Assembly (NCBI RefSeq): GCF_022539505.1
Contig: NC_061512.1
Location: 150,147,962-150,211,961, forward strand
Direction of reading: 5' to 3'
Length of the DNA: 64,000 nt
From: Lolium rigidum
Taxonomy: Eukaryota; Streptophyta; Magnoliopsida; Poales; Poaceae
In this document: positions 22,690 through 34,239 of the stretch, one piece after another
Layout of the letters: every line of letters starts with the position of its first letter
Numbering within the stretch: the first letter of the stretch is position 1
The notes under the pieces: model-generated
The model's database searches: none
Seen by the model: only the letters and a program-made list of their open reading frames with translations
Told to the model about the DNA's origin: nothing
Program-made: the position numbers and the translations under genes

Positions 22690-24725
22690 ACTTCGGAGGC
22701 GGGCATGGCGATGTAGATGCCTCTGGCGATGATTGCCCCCTCCGGCAGGGTGCCGGGAAGAGCTTCAGAACCCCCCGAGATGGGTTCTGCGATGGCGGCC
22801 GCGACGGAACTTTTCGTGGATGGAGGCTCGGGTATCCAGGGTTTTCCCGAGAAGATGTATAAATAGGCGGAGGATTTAGGTCGGTGGGGTGCCTGGGGGG
22901 CCACACCATGCCTTGGCGCGGGCCCAGGCTTGGCCGCGCCAAGGGCAGGTGTGGCCGCCCTGTGGCGCCTCTTCGACCTCCCTCTGGACTTTGTCTTCAT
23001 TTCGGTAAAATATTGACTTCGGCTTTTGTTTCGTCCAATTTCAAGAATATTTCATGTACAACTTTTCTGAAATATAAAAAGAGCTGAAAACAGGTAACTG
23101 GCACTGTGGCATCTAGTTAATAGGTTAGTGTCAGAAATCATGTAAAAGTGCAACGAAGTATGAGCAAAACATATATGAATTGGTGTAAAACAAGCACGGA
23201 GCATCAAAAGTTATAGATACGTTTGAGACGTATCAAGCATCCCCAAGCTTAACTCTTGCTCGTCCTCGAGTAGATAAGTGATAAAAAAAATAACTTTTGA
23301 GGTGACATGAATCCAACACAATCTTGATCAAGCATGTAAAGCATTCTGAGCTGGGATCTAAGTACTCTAAACATAGCCATGATAGATATGATTCAATAGA
23401 AGTTAGCAGCTATGTTATATCATGAAGAATAACTCAAACAAAGGATCATGAATTATAGTGCATTGAAAGCAACTTTTTGTTTATGAGAATAGAGTAAACG
23501 TAACAAAGTGGTACTCAACATGTCCTTTATAGAGTAGCAAAGCATAAATGCTAGGACACCTTTAAAGTTCAGAGTGTGACTAGATACAAGTAACTTAAAA
23601 ATAAACAATAGTCAAAATCATGAATCAATCAATAATAATTTTGGGACTATGCACATTGCACTAAGAATGACAACTATGCTATCTTAATTGGTGCATAAGT
23701 AGAAGATGAAGACTCAACATAAAAGTAAAAGAGAGACTCTTTGCATAGTATGATAGATAAACAAGTTTTATAAACCTTCCAAAAAGTATGGTACTTATTA
23801 GCTTTGAGCTCTCATTGCCCCTATCATAAGCATCTTGAATGGTTAAAGTTAATGGAAGTCAAAAATGAGTTATATGCTTGCAAATCACAAGTTGAAAATC
23901 CCATGCCCCTTTAATGCGAGTACCTAAACCTCATGCTACTCAAGTTAGGTCCCAAATAAGTTCTTGTCATTGTAAGTATACATGTATCATTGAGAACCGC
24001 CAACGGGGTACCTCTTGCCCGATGATATGGAGGTACTCTTGTAAGAGCAATCACATGCCAAAATGACAAGACAAACAGACAATGAGCATCTCAGCAATTT
24101 TTTATTAGCAATTTTTTATTTACTATGAGTATAGCTTTTTATTGCAAATGCTTCATACAATGCTCACCATGGTTTAGTTGTAAATTTCCACCATGAATGA
24201 TGCATGGCTTAGATTAGCAGACCAGGCGCTGCTATAACTCATATACAAACTCCATGGACTTACAAGTTTTCATTTTATTTCGCACCGCTAGGCATCAATA
24301 AACAAAAAAACATGACATCAACTAAATATGAGTGCAATGTCGAAAGTGTTCCCCATGAAATCATGGTTATACTGACTACCAACTCGCAATTTTCAAACAT
24401 ATAAACTTCATAGGATAGGCACAATGATCAAGTTTATTAAGTGCATGAAATTAAATGTGCCAGCGAGTTCGTGAGAGCTTTTCTGACTAATTTTATCATG
24501 CCAAAATTTAATTTGGAAGATAAATAAAAACATGATGAATTACTTGGAATAGAAATAATGCTACTAGGTTAGATATGGTGGACATAATTGGCAAACTTTG
24601 TTTCATGGTGGTTGGATGCACGAGTAGAGATCATACTCAGCACAGGCGAAGGCTAGCAAAAGACTAGGAGCGACCAACTAAGAGAGCAATAATGGCCATA
24701 GTCATGCATAGCGAAAAAACATAAT
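22690..24725 (-). mobile_element. Element 3: Athila-like remnant (LTR part and internal 3' region), host of Tat1
   Basis: On the reverse strand 23235 down to 22690 is the first 546 bp of an Athila-like LTR beginning TGATACGTCTCAAACGTATC, with TATTTATA at about 22858-22865. The rest of this LTR should lie left of Tat1, outside the window. The polypurine tract TAAGCTTGGGGATGC follows at about 23237-23251. Then comes about 1.5 kb of the same noncoding region seen in elements 1 and 2, recognisable up to about 24725. No gag is present, so the element is truncated on its 5' side. Confidence 0.85.
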
Positions 24726-24896
24726 CAAAAAGAGCCCGAGCCATGTGGGAGCCAGCGAGGCCTGGCGGCGTTCCACTTCGGAGGACCTCGCAGTAGGAAC
24801 GGCGAGAAACCTCCTCCTCCTCCTCGTCGGTGTAGTCGGCCCACCTCCGAGATTGGGAGGAGATAGACGGGGATACCATGGCGAAGAGCTGGCCAC
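24664..24896 (-). pseudogene. Fragment of an unidentified gene 5' end
   Basis: Two overlapping reverse frames start with ATG near 24896 and 24879. The latter has the acidic run RRWADYTDEEEEEVSRRSYC and LRSGTPPGLAG. GC content is higher than around it, and a poly-Glu/Arg codon repeat is present. It ends where element 3 sequence begins, which looks like a truncated first exon. I cannot name the source; similar acidic starts occur in grass CCHC/DUF4283-type proteins, but that is only a resemblance. Confidence 0.35.
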
Positions 24897-24959
24897 CGGG
24901 AAGCAGGGCTCGTCGGCGTCAACGGCGGCGCGGAAGGGTGGTGGGTGCTCTAGGCTAGG

Positions 24960-25737
24960 GTTTCATCGGTTTTGTCCCCCATATTGCATCCCTAGCAATA
25001 TTCTCATCATTCAAAAGAAGGGCATAATGGACTGTAGGAACAAAGAAACAAAGACAACTCCTACGTAGGCTACATATAATCGTATTTTTCTTAAAATTTT
25101 GCACATGCAATGTTTATTTCAGTTTTTTCCTAAAACTCTGAAATACAACTATGTACATTTCTTGAAACTCGGGTGCGGGAGAAAAAAAACTAGGACGACT
25201 CAGCTGGGGGTCGAACCCAGAATCTCTGGTTTCGTAGAGTCCTCTTCCCAATATTATGCCAACGCATAGGCTTACCTCAGGGTCCTCAAACGCACACGGC
25301 TTCCTTTTGCATCTGATCCTCGTAGCCCCTCTGGTTCCTCTTCTTGTCCCTCAGCCCCATCTAGCCCCCATGAGCCCACCGACGGATCCAGCATTCCAGC
25401 CAACTCCAGATCTTCCTCCCTCTCGAAGCCCCTATAAACATATGTAGATTGCAGGTTTGTCCTGACAATCAAAGGTAACAAGCATCAGATTAGTAAAAAC
25501 CCAAAAATGCTAGCAGTAGTTCATTCAATAACATCAGAGATCAAATTAAGTTAAGCTGGTCAATTTCAGAGAACATACTTTGTCGTAAATGCAATGGCAG
25601 ATTACACCTTCAGTTCAAGTGAACCACGTACCTACAACAGGAGAATTTTATAATAGAAAATTCTAGTTATCCAAACATAGTAAAACACAATCAAGTACAA
25701 AGGCATATAACAACATTTGATTTATATGTAAACATGG
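24960..25737. other. Unassigned interval with a tRNA-like T arm
   Basis: This is mostly AT-rich sequence. Around 25205-25240 the reverse strand reads CTGGGTTCGACCCCCAG, a perfect 5-bp T stem with a 7-base loop and an RNA polymerase III B-box core. The remaining tRNA arms do not fold convincingly, so a SINE relic or degenerate tRNA copy is more likely than a gene. Nothing else is recognised. Confidence 0.3.
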
Positions 25738-26368
25738 ATTCGCCCGTTGCTACGGGGTGGATTATAACACCGGCGCCACCTGTATCTCCCACGATGGCTA
25801 GCGCCCTCACGGCCTTAGGTGATGACCTTATCTCGGCCACTACCCTGGTGTGAGTCGTCTACAACTACTGGATTGATGCTCTGCCTTGAGAGATGTGAGT
25901 GGATACATTAGATTTGAGTCCTGCCACTCCCATGAGGCCGCACCTAGCGCTGAGTTCCATGGCTCGCTCTTCCTGGATCGCTCGGAGAAGCCCCGCTAGC
26001 GACAAGGTGCTCTAGGATCTTGGCGACCACACTGTCCCAGACCATAGTGCTGGTCACCTTGCATTTGTGAGCATGACATTTGTCGTCCATGTCCTTCATA
26101 AGGGTTCCTTGTGACCTCCACGACAGACTCGTTGAGTTGTTGATCCACTCCCCTTGCTTCCTCCGCATTCCTGCGGAAATTTTGAATCTTGAGAATCATA
26201 GGGGTCGTAATATTTTGGCAATGCATACGTGTTGTAAGCAAAGCACATTTTGTGCTTACTGAACTCTATCCGGTTGATATGCTAAAGACAGTAGCATTTT
26301 CCTTCTCTTTTATCTTTGATTTGACTTCAGTTTACTCTTCTGCATCCTTTTCCAATGAAAGAAATATA

Positions 26369-27049
26369 TTATGAAGACAGACAATTTAGGATGTTACAAA
26401 GCAACATAGTTAAGATGTCAGAGAAATATAAGCACAACATTTGGACAATTTGCATAACTTGAAGAAAATGAAATGATGGAGGGACAAATACCTGAGTTGA
26501 TGATCGGCAGATCAGACATTCCAAAATATTCCAGTGCATATTTAAGCAAAGAGTAGCAACAGAAATAGTCCAATGACCTGATTCAACGATCTCAAAGGAA
26601 TCATACATATACCCACAATTGGATATTATGATATCAGAAGGAATAGCACACCAGATCGAATCGCAAACATCTTGGAGCTGAGCAAAAAAGTGTGGAGCAG
26701 GGGAAGTACCAGTACCAGCCTTCTCCAACATGTGTACATGTAAAACAGCCTGCAGCATCGTTCCATGAGTTAGCAATCAGTCAGTATCTTCAAAGTGGAG
26801 GTGCATCTTCTGAAAATACACCAACCAGTTTCTAGAGCTAGACTCGCACCAGAGGTCAGTGGAAGGCGTTGCCACTACAGCCGACGACAGATTAACAGAA
26901 GAACGATGGCTCTTGTAGGAATCAGTTGAACCACCGCAAACCATTCGCGTCCGGCGCAAACAGTCGTGCCGACCATGGGCAGCCTCCCCGGCTAAGCAGT
27001 ACGGAGAGCAACCGGGTGGCGGAGACGGCGCCAGACGACGCGCCTCCAC
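26369..27049 (-). pseudogene. Probable captured gene fragment in Helitron A
   Basis: The reverse frame 26776-26369 contains a stretch starting QAVLHVHMLEKAGTGTSP that reads like coding sequence. It is followed by possible splice borders and then stops. The upstream frame 27049-26777 is GC-rich. No domain is recognised and the source gene is unknown. Confidence 0.3.
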
Positions 27050-28178
27050 GCTCGTCCACCTCCGCGCTCGCCCATCGGGGCGGCGACCCTGTCAGGTCAG
27101 AGGGGCACGACCGCGGACGGGCGAGATCTTGGGGGCAGAGGTAGATCGGCGGCGGATGGTCCCGTTCCTCCATCTGGATGAGTGGGGCGGCGTCGCTCGC
27201 CGGATATCGATGGGTGCTTTTTTTCTTTTGGAGAATTGGTGTTTCGGAGGGAGATGGCCACGAGCCCACGACCTACCAGCAGTCGCGCCACCATCGATCT
27301 CCTGCACTGCATCTCTTTCCCGTTCCACACATCACCCTCGGCGGCGCTCCTCCTTATGCCTTTCTCGTCCGTGCACCCCTCGCTCCTGTACCTCGTCCTT
27401 GAGTCCTTCCCCGCGCCTCTCCCCGTCTCCCTATTCATCTTCGCCTCCGGCGTCCCACTCGCATCCATCAACGGCTCCGCGCCCGGTCTCTGGCTCGTTG
27501 CCTCCTTCCATTACCTCACCCTCAGAACTGGGCGTCCGGTATCCCCAGTGGCGGCGGGAGTAGCAGCAGCGCGGGGAGCACACGCCGGTGGTAAGAAGAA
27601 TCTGCGGCGGCCGCGAAAGCTGTGCCAGCGGCGAGAAATCTGACAGGTGGCTACGCATGAGGATTAGCGGCAGATTGGGGGATGGATGCGGGAGGGACTC
27701 CTGGCCGCGAGTACCCTGCCTCACCAGGCACCAGAAGCCCCGATGGCGAAGATGCGGATATGGGGGTGCCGGGAGCGATGTGGATGGGCAGGTCGTGGGT
27801 GCAGTCCGCCCCTCGATCTTCTTTTCCCCCCTGCTGCAATGCAATCGATCTAGATTCGATTTGGTTTTGCTACGAATTCTGCGCGAATCGTGTGTAAACG
27901 AAACATAGGTGAATTTTCGTGGAGCGGGGGTAAGAAATCTTAGATTGATTTTGTAAGGACCAGTTTGTGTTCCGGTGTGCCACGGGAGGTTTGTTGACGG
28001 ATGAAAGGCGAGAAGGAAGAATTCTCGTTTCTGGTTTTAGAACAAACCGTTATTGTTCACTTGCCAGTGGCAGTGGTCGGTAAATAAATATCTTAATCAG
28101 CCAGGGGTAAAATCTAAATAATTGTTGGACGAAAATTTTGGTAGAAATCTTAGCTCCTTTATTAAGATTAGCAATAAA

Positions 28179-29440
28179 GTGCGTCGTACATAGGCTGTGA
28201 GTCCAGGTAAGAAAGTACCTAAAAACGATATGTGTTGATAATTCTCCTCTTTATCACCATTGTCGATGATGGTCTTATTTTCTCCTATTTATAATAATAG
28301 TAGATTTCAAAGTATCTCACTATACCAATTTGTAATACCACAATCCTTTGATGATGGTGGACATCATTCTTAAATTTTGTTAAGACATAAATTCAAATGA
28401 ATTGTTTACAGATAATATTCTGCCAACGGTTTCAAAATTTTGTAGTATCTATCCCCGCGGCCATTGATCCGGTTGCCCCCATGTGCGGCAAGGCGGGCGA
28501 CCCTCGGGACTGCTACCGCATGCAACATCTCTGGCCGTGCCATGACGGATTGAATAACTCTAAGCACAGCGTCCTCCTCTTTTGCTGTTACCCTTCTTCT
28601 TCCTGGCGGTTTTCTATTATGTTACGGTGTGTTGTCAACGTAGAGGAATATCTCCCACATGACGTACACGGACATTGGGCTAGGCTAATTAGATCGATCA
28701 ACCGTACAATATATACTACCTCCGATTCAAGGAATAAGGCGTCCTCGTTTTACGTGCTTTTCGTTTGACTAAGAATTACTTCAAATATATAAATATTATT
28801 TGTATGAAATTAACATCTTTAGAAAGTGTTTTTCAATATGAATCCAACGATGCTAATTACATATAATATAACCAAAATTTTATTGCTCAATTTTTATAGT
28901 CAAAGTTCGTCTTGGAATACGTGTGCGCCTTATTCCTTGGGACGAAGGTAGTATAGTGTTTGTGTGTTGCAATGGGAGAGAAAGAATAAACATTTCGATA
29001 GAAATATATGGGAATTACACTTTTCTCCAAAGCCGATCGACTCGTGTAACTCACTGTAGTTAACATTTCGTTGTAATGTTTAATTTTTATTTCATATGCT
29101 CCTTTTATTTACTTAATCAACTATTTTAGACATGAGTCTTAATTTAAGTGTAATATAATATTATATTCTATACTCTTGTTTTACCTCTTACTCCCCCCGT
29201 TTTTATTTACTTCACATTCCGGGTTTATTCCAAGTTAAATTTTATTATGTTTAATAAAAAATATACGAAAAATATCAACAACCACACTATATAATATAGA
29301 AATATAGTTATGATGATTCTAATGCTATATATTTTCCAATGTAGATATTGATAGTTTTTGCTAAATATTTAATCAAACTTTAGAAGATTAGATTTTAAGT
29401 AAACCTAGAACACAAATTAAATTTGAGTATTCATTCAGAT
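28179..29440. other. AT-rich interval with MITEs, no gene
   Basis: Apart from the Stowaway at 28716-28951 and a one-ended Stowaway-like start (CTCCCCCCGTTTTTATTTAC near 29190), nothing is recognised. ORFs are short. Confidence 0.5.
28716..28951. mobile_element. Stowaway-type MITE
   Basis: The 236-bp element has terminal inverted repeats CTACCTCCGATTCAAGG and, from the other side, CTACCTTCGTCCCAAGG. It is flanked by TA at 28714-28715 and 28952-28953. The AT-rich interior has no coding potential, as usual for Tc1/Mariner-derived MITEs. Confidence 0.92.
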
Positions 29441-30227
29441 TTACCTTCCTCAGTGAAGCAGATTGAGATAGAGAGCCCAGCCTAGACATGCAACGGTCTT
29501 CAATCAGCATCAAGGGGCGCAAAAGCAAGCAGCCTCCGTAGATTGAATCTTGGAATTAGCCCATCCGTGTGCCAAGCGAAATCGTGCCATGACGCCGCGT
29601 GGAGGAAGGGCGAGCGCGAGCTGATGCTTGGAGATGCCGAGCTACTCGAGCCTCGAGGCCGTGTTGTACGTGCGCATGCGAAGGCAGAGCACTTGTTGAC
29701 GCTTGGAGATGCCGAGGGTCAAGTCCACCTCAGTTCGATTGCAGAGAGTGCGATGGACCCGACCGGTCTGGCGAGCGCAGAGAGCACCGCTGCACCGGCG
29801 ACTTAAGATCCGGCATGGCCGTGTTCTTCGACATCGCCGCTCTAGCAAATTCCTCAGGAAACAATGGATTCGCTCCATCGCTTGTCAGATCAAGCCGTGG
29901 TCAGATGCGTCGATTTGGGACCAAATTTTGTTCCTGGTTTCCAGCTCCGCACCATCCTTGCGCGGTTCATCTGCTTTAATCCGTCCGTCCACCACAAGCG
30001 CCCTGCGCGCCGCACGCCGCCGCCAGAGCCTCGGCAGGGACGGGATCCCCAGATCTGGGCGCACACTTCATCTTGTCGGGAAGACGGGCTCGTTCCGGGA
30101 CAGAAAAGAAAAAGCGAATCGGTATTGTGGCAGTTTGACATATTTGGTGGGAGGGTAAAACGGTCCGAAAAAAAGCGTTGACGAAAATTTTGGCAGAAAC
30201 CTTAGCTCCTTTATTATTAGGTATAGA

Positions 30228-33200
30228 CTAGGAAAATTGCCCGTACGTTGCTACGGTTGAAAAAAATTAGACCTAGATACACGGATAATAAATTAGTCTC
30301 TCAAATTTGTATAAAACAAATTAAGAAAGTGAATGGCGATACCAGTCAGCTAGAGATCCACTGTGAACTAAGTGTCATATAGCAGAGCGTTAAATAGACG
30401 GCTGATTTAACACATTGACATATATTTGTTCTTTTTTTTTTGGTGAGGCAACATCTATTTGTTCGAAAGTCCTTTCTAGTTGAAATCCAAGTCTGTCCAT
30501 GAAGACACATCAGTCAACATATGGAAAAGTTGCTTCCTTCTTGGTCATTTGGTTTTGGACCAAACAACGTTGCTATTACTTCTTGATTTTGGAGAGGTTT
30601 ACGAGGATATTTTTCAGGCAACTCACGGGCATATATAAACAGGCTAGATCCGATGTAACATAGCGAGGTGGAACTTCTTAGTAAAAATACCATAGCTAGA
30701 CATAACCGATCGGCCAGCTTTTTGTGGGCAGCTTCACTTCACCAATGGGCCACTCCGATTTTTCTGTTATCCTGAACTGGATTGAGGTATATTTGTAGCT
30801 ACAAATTTTGATCATACAGGATCCAAATGATCGACATGTTCGAGGTGACTCCCAGGCAATGATAATATTGTGCAACTAAAGCTCTTAAACCAGTGGTGCA
30901 TATAAGACTTTGTGCGGTACCTCTATTTGATTCAGAGATTACCATCAAGATATGATGCAGGTCGGAATGAATCAGCATACCAACAAATGTTGGTAGCTTC
31001 TGATCTTTTATGAAGTGATACAGCAGGCACAACCTTAGCACCTAGCATACATCCATCCCCAGGAATTCAGCATTTTTTGCTTGCAAACAGCAGGCTCTAG
31101 CCTAGCAAAAAAATGCGCACACGCACTGGCCTCCTGCATGTGCAATCTCAAAACCTTCAACACTGAGCTCAGCTTGGGGATTGTGCACTTCAGTAGGAAA
31201 GCAAACGTTGGTAATCGATGGAGACAGCTGCGCTAAGTCGAATAATTGGTCTGCACGTTGTCGATGCTCCCAGCGGGGTCAATCAAATTCCCAGTACGGG
31301 GATGGGCCGTCGCTGGCCATGGCTAGCCAAGCACAGGGTGTGGTACTCCCAGCGCTAGACGCGATTGATTCATCTGCTCTAGCAAGCCATTGATTCTAAT
31401 CCCGTCGACTCAATCCGGACGGAGCTGAGGCACGCCAGCGGAGCTGGGCGAGGGCGGTCGTTCTCGGCGGAAGACGGACGGCGCCGGGTTGTCGTCCTGC
31501 CTCGCGCTCAATCGGCGCATCCCTCCGTCGCCTCCAGCTTGGTGGAGTATTGGGACGGCATCCATGGCAGCGGAGATCTAGGATCCATGGCGCTGATGAG
31601 CACAATCAGTTGTCGGGATCCATCGCAGCGGAGAGCCGGCCTGCAATCCATGGCCCTGCACGCCCCACCCCGCCCCGCCCCATGAGTAGAACCTCTGGCC
31701 GACCTCATCGCACCACAGGGGGACACTACGACCGGGGGGGCGTGCGTCACCGGCTGAGGAAGAGGAAATCCCGGCTCGGCCAGTGCAAGCTCCGGGCCTC
31801 CGGCTGTGTCCTTCGGGGGTTCTGCTGTGATTAAGCGCGACGGAAGAGGAAATCGCGGCGGGCGTCTCCACGATTTTCGTATGGGCGAGATCCCGATCTG
31901 ACAAGATTTCTGGATCGGGAGGCGGATCTAGAGGGTCTCGGACTCTCGGCAGGAAGGGAGGTTTTATCACTTAGCACCACTAGTTGAGAAAATTTTATCG
32001 TAAAACCACAACTCTAGAAACTTTTTTCACAGAACACCAACATTTAGGGTAATTGTATCACAAAACACATAAATCTCTACTGGTCCAGCTTGACAAGTAA
32101 TTAGTTGGCAGTAGTTATCTTGAGTGACACCCAATTATCTGTACTCTCTCCTGATACAATATGACAATATTTGTTACACAATAATATTTGCTACGCACCT
32201 GCTGTTGTCCGAGCCCCTCCTCTCCCCTCACCTCATCGCCGCGGAGAGAGCCACCGGGAAAGCCTGCGCGGTTCCCAAGGACGACGGCGGCGGGGATCTC
32301 TCCAGTGCTACTCGTTTGGCCGACGGGTGGCACACCCATGTCCGAGATCTGGAGCTGCAGTCCCCAATCTAGCTCCGGTTGCGGTGCCGGTCCGGCGGAC
32401 CCCGGTGCCGGCCGATCTGGTCGGGCAGCTTCTCGATGGGTCATGTAGTGGTGTCGTGGTTGGTGGTCCTTCGGTCAACTTAGTCCTCCTTGTCATGAAA
32501 GGCTTCTGCTTTGCTTCGTTTCGTCGGTGCGGGGGAGTTCGGTCAATTGGATTGGCGATGGCCAGCTGGAGGTGCGCGTCAAGGTGTGGTTGCTGCTTGT
32601 CTTGGTCGGTGCTCTGGTGGTGAGAGACTTGGAGAGGTGGGATCTGCTGCACGCGCAGTCTAGGGTGACTCGCTGCAACAGGACCGGAGCAGGGGCTCCC
32701 ATGGTTCCCCCGCCTCCTCTATGTTCTGTCGGCAACAGCACCCTGGGCATGGACGTCCTGCCGCGGCACACCTGGCCCGATCCCTTCCGCTGAAGCCCAT
32801 GGGTGCCTCCACTACCGGGGTCCACCGGACCAGCACCGCAATCGGAGCCAAATTGGGGACCGCAGCTCCAGATCTTGGACATGGGTATGCCACCCGTCAG
32901 CCAAACGAGCAGCACTGGAGAGATCCCCGCCGCCGTCGTCCTTGGGAACCGCGCAGGCTTTCCCGGCGGCTCTCTCTGGCAGCGGCGAGGTGAGGGGAAG
33001 AGGAGGAGGTGGCTCGAACAACAGCAGGTGCGTAGCAAATGTTATTGTGTAACAAATATTGTCATATTGTCACACAAACATGCTCAGGAGAGAGAGCGCA
33101 GATAATTGGGTGTCACTCAAGATAAGTACTGCCAACTAATTACTTGTCAATCCGGACCAGTAAAAATTTATGTGTTTTGTGATACAATTACCTCAAATGT

Positions 33201-33436
33201 TGGTGTTCTGTGAAAAAAGTTTCTAGAGTTGTGGTTTTGCGATAAAATTTCCTCAACTAGTGGTGCTAAGTGATAAAACCTCGCAGGAAGGAGATAAATA
33301 AGATCGAAACTGAAACGGTAGTGGCAACCTGTAGTATTATGTAATTTTGTGAGGGGGTAAAATGGTCCAAAATAATGTTGGACGAAAATTTTGGCAGAAA
33401 CTTTACCTCTTTAGCTCCTTTATTATTAGGTATAGA
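30228..33436 (-). mobile_element. Helitron B (non-autonomous)
   Basis: On the reverse strand the element starts TCTATACCTAATAATAAAGG at 33436 and ends CTAG at 30231-30228. A hairpin CCGTA-GCAACG-TACGG stands shortly before the end (30256-30241). It lies between A (30227) and T (33437), as Helitrons insert. No Rep/helicase is encoded, so it is non-autonomous. A Mutator-like element (31958-33282) is nested in it. GC-rich stretches at 31380-31960 may be captured exons, but none can be named. Confidence 0.85.
31958..33282. mobile_element. Fold-back Mutator-like element (possible Pack-MULE)
   Basis: The ends are GAGGTTTTATCAC and GTGATAAAACCTC, flanked by the 9-bp duplication GCAGGAAGG at 31949-31957 and 33283-33291. 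The inverted arms are about 450-470 bp each (31958 to about 32408, and about 32813 to 33282), with about 400 bp between them. The outer 260 bp of each arm are AT-rich. The inner parts are GC-rich and exon-like, so gene sequence seems to have been captured and duplicated in inverted form. No transposase is encoded. A transcript across it would fold into a long hairpin. Confidence 0.93.
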
Positions 33437-34239
33437 TTAGGTATAGAAGGAGTATGTACAGATACCTACCAAAATCTAGCTTACTAGGCTAGGGTAATGC
33501 ATCAGTTCCAAAAACATTTCCACGGAGATGTAACAGCATTGCCAATACAAGAGAAATCAGTAGCATAGACAAACATGTTCTTAGTGTCACTAGTGGAGAA
33601 GAGGCCTTTGGTCCCAAGCAAATGTCCCAGTGCTGAACCAAACCGGGTCCAATGGGGGCATTGGTCCCGGTTCGTTTCTGCCCAGGACGACCCCACCCGC
33701 TGGAGCTTGTCCGGTAGTGGCCTTTGGACCGGTTTGTATTACAAACCGGGACTAAAGGGTCCACCGCGAGGCGCGGCAGGCCGTGTCGGTCGTGGGGAAC
33801 CCTTTAGTCCCGGTTTGTAATACAAACCGGGTCCAAAGGCCCCGCCTCCGGCTACATAACCTTGCCCCTGCCCAAGTGTGAGCCACACTTAGCCATTTTT
33901 TCACTTTCTTCACAAGAGGGGTGTATTGCTCTCCTCTCTTCTTCACATGCACAAGAGGTGTTCGATGAAATGCTTAAGAGGATTTGCCACTTGAGTTTAC
34001 ACAAATCAAACCACACTTAACTTGCTTTTTTCTTCTTCATCGAGGTTAACAACTTTATCCTTTTCATACGCAATTGATAAAATGCATGTGTATATATACA
34101 TCGTGATGTTCTGTAATGGTTTTGATCGGCTTAATTATATCATGCGGATGAATCGGCAATGGATGTACATTGACCGACGGTTTGACGAGTTCACACTGCG
34201 GCCTGGATAATTTTATGGCCGTGTCGAAGGCAAACAAAC

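Larger units (their letters stand above)
25738..30227 (-). mobile_element. Helitron A region: at least one decayed Helitron
   Basis: The right end (reverse-strand 5' end) is TCTATACCTAATAATAAAGG at 30227 downward, a typical grass Helitron start. The same end sequence recurs in mutated form at about 28128-28178, with GACGAAAATTTTGG and AGCTCCTTTATTA shared. A possible 3' end, CCGTAGCAACGGGCG, lies at about 25741-25756 on the reverse strand but lacks a clean CTAG. There may be one element with an internal copy, or two partly deleted ones. GC-rich segments inside (26900-27850 and 29550-30110) contrast with AT-rich flanks, as expected for captured gene pieces. Confidence 0.5.

Noticed and set aside
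25204..25240. tRNA gene on the reverse strand
   Set aside because: Only the T arm is convincing; acceptor, D and anticodon arms do not pair.
32115..33105. Overlapping ORFs in both arms of the Mutator-like element
   Set aside because: They mirror each other through the inverted repeat. Any real coding content would be a captured fragment, not a gene.
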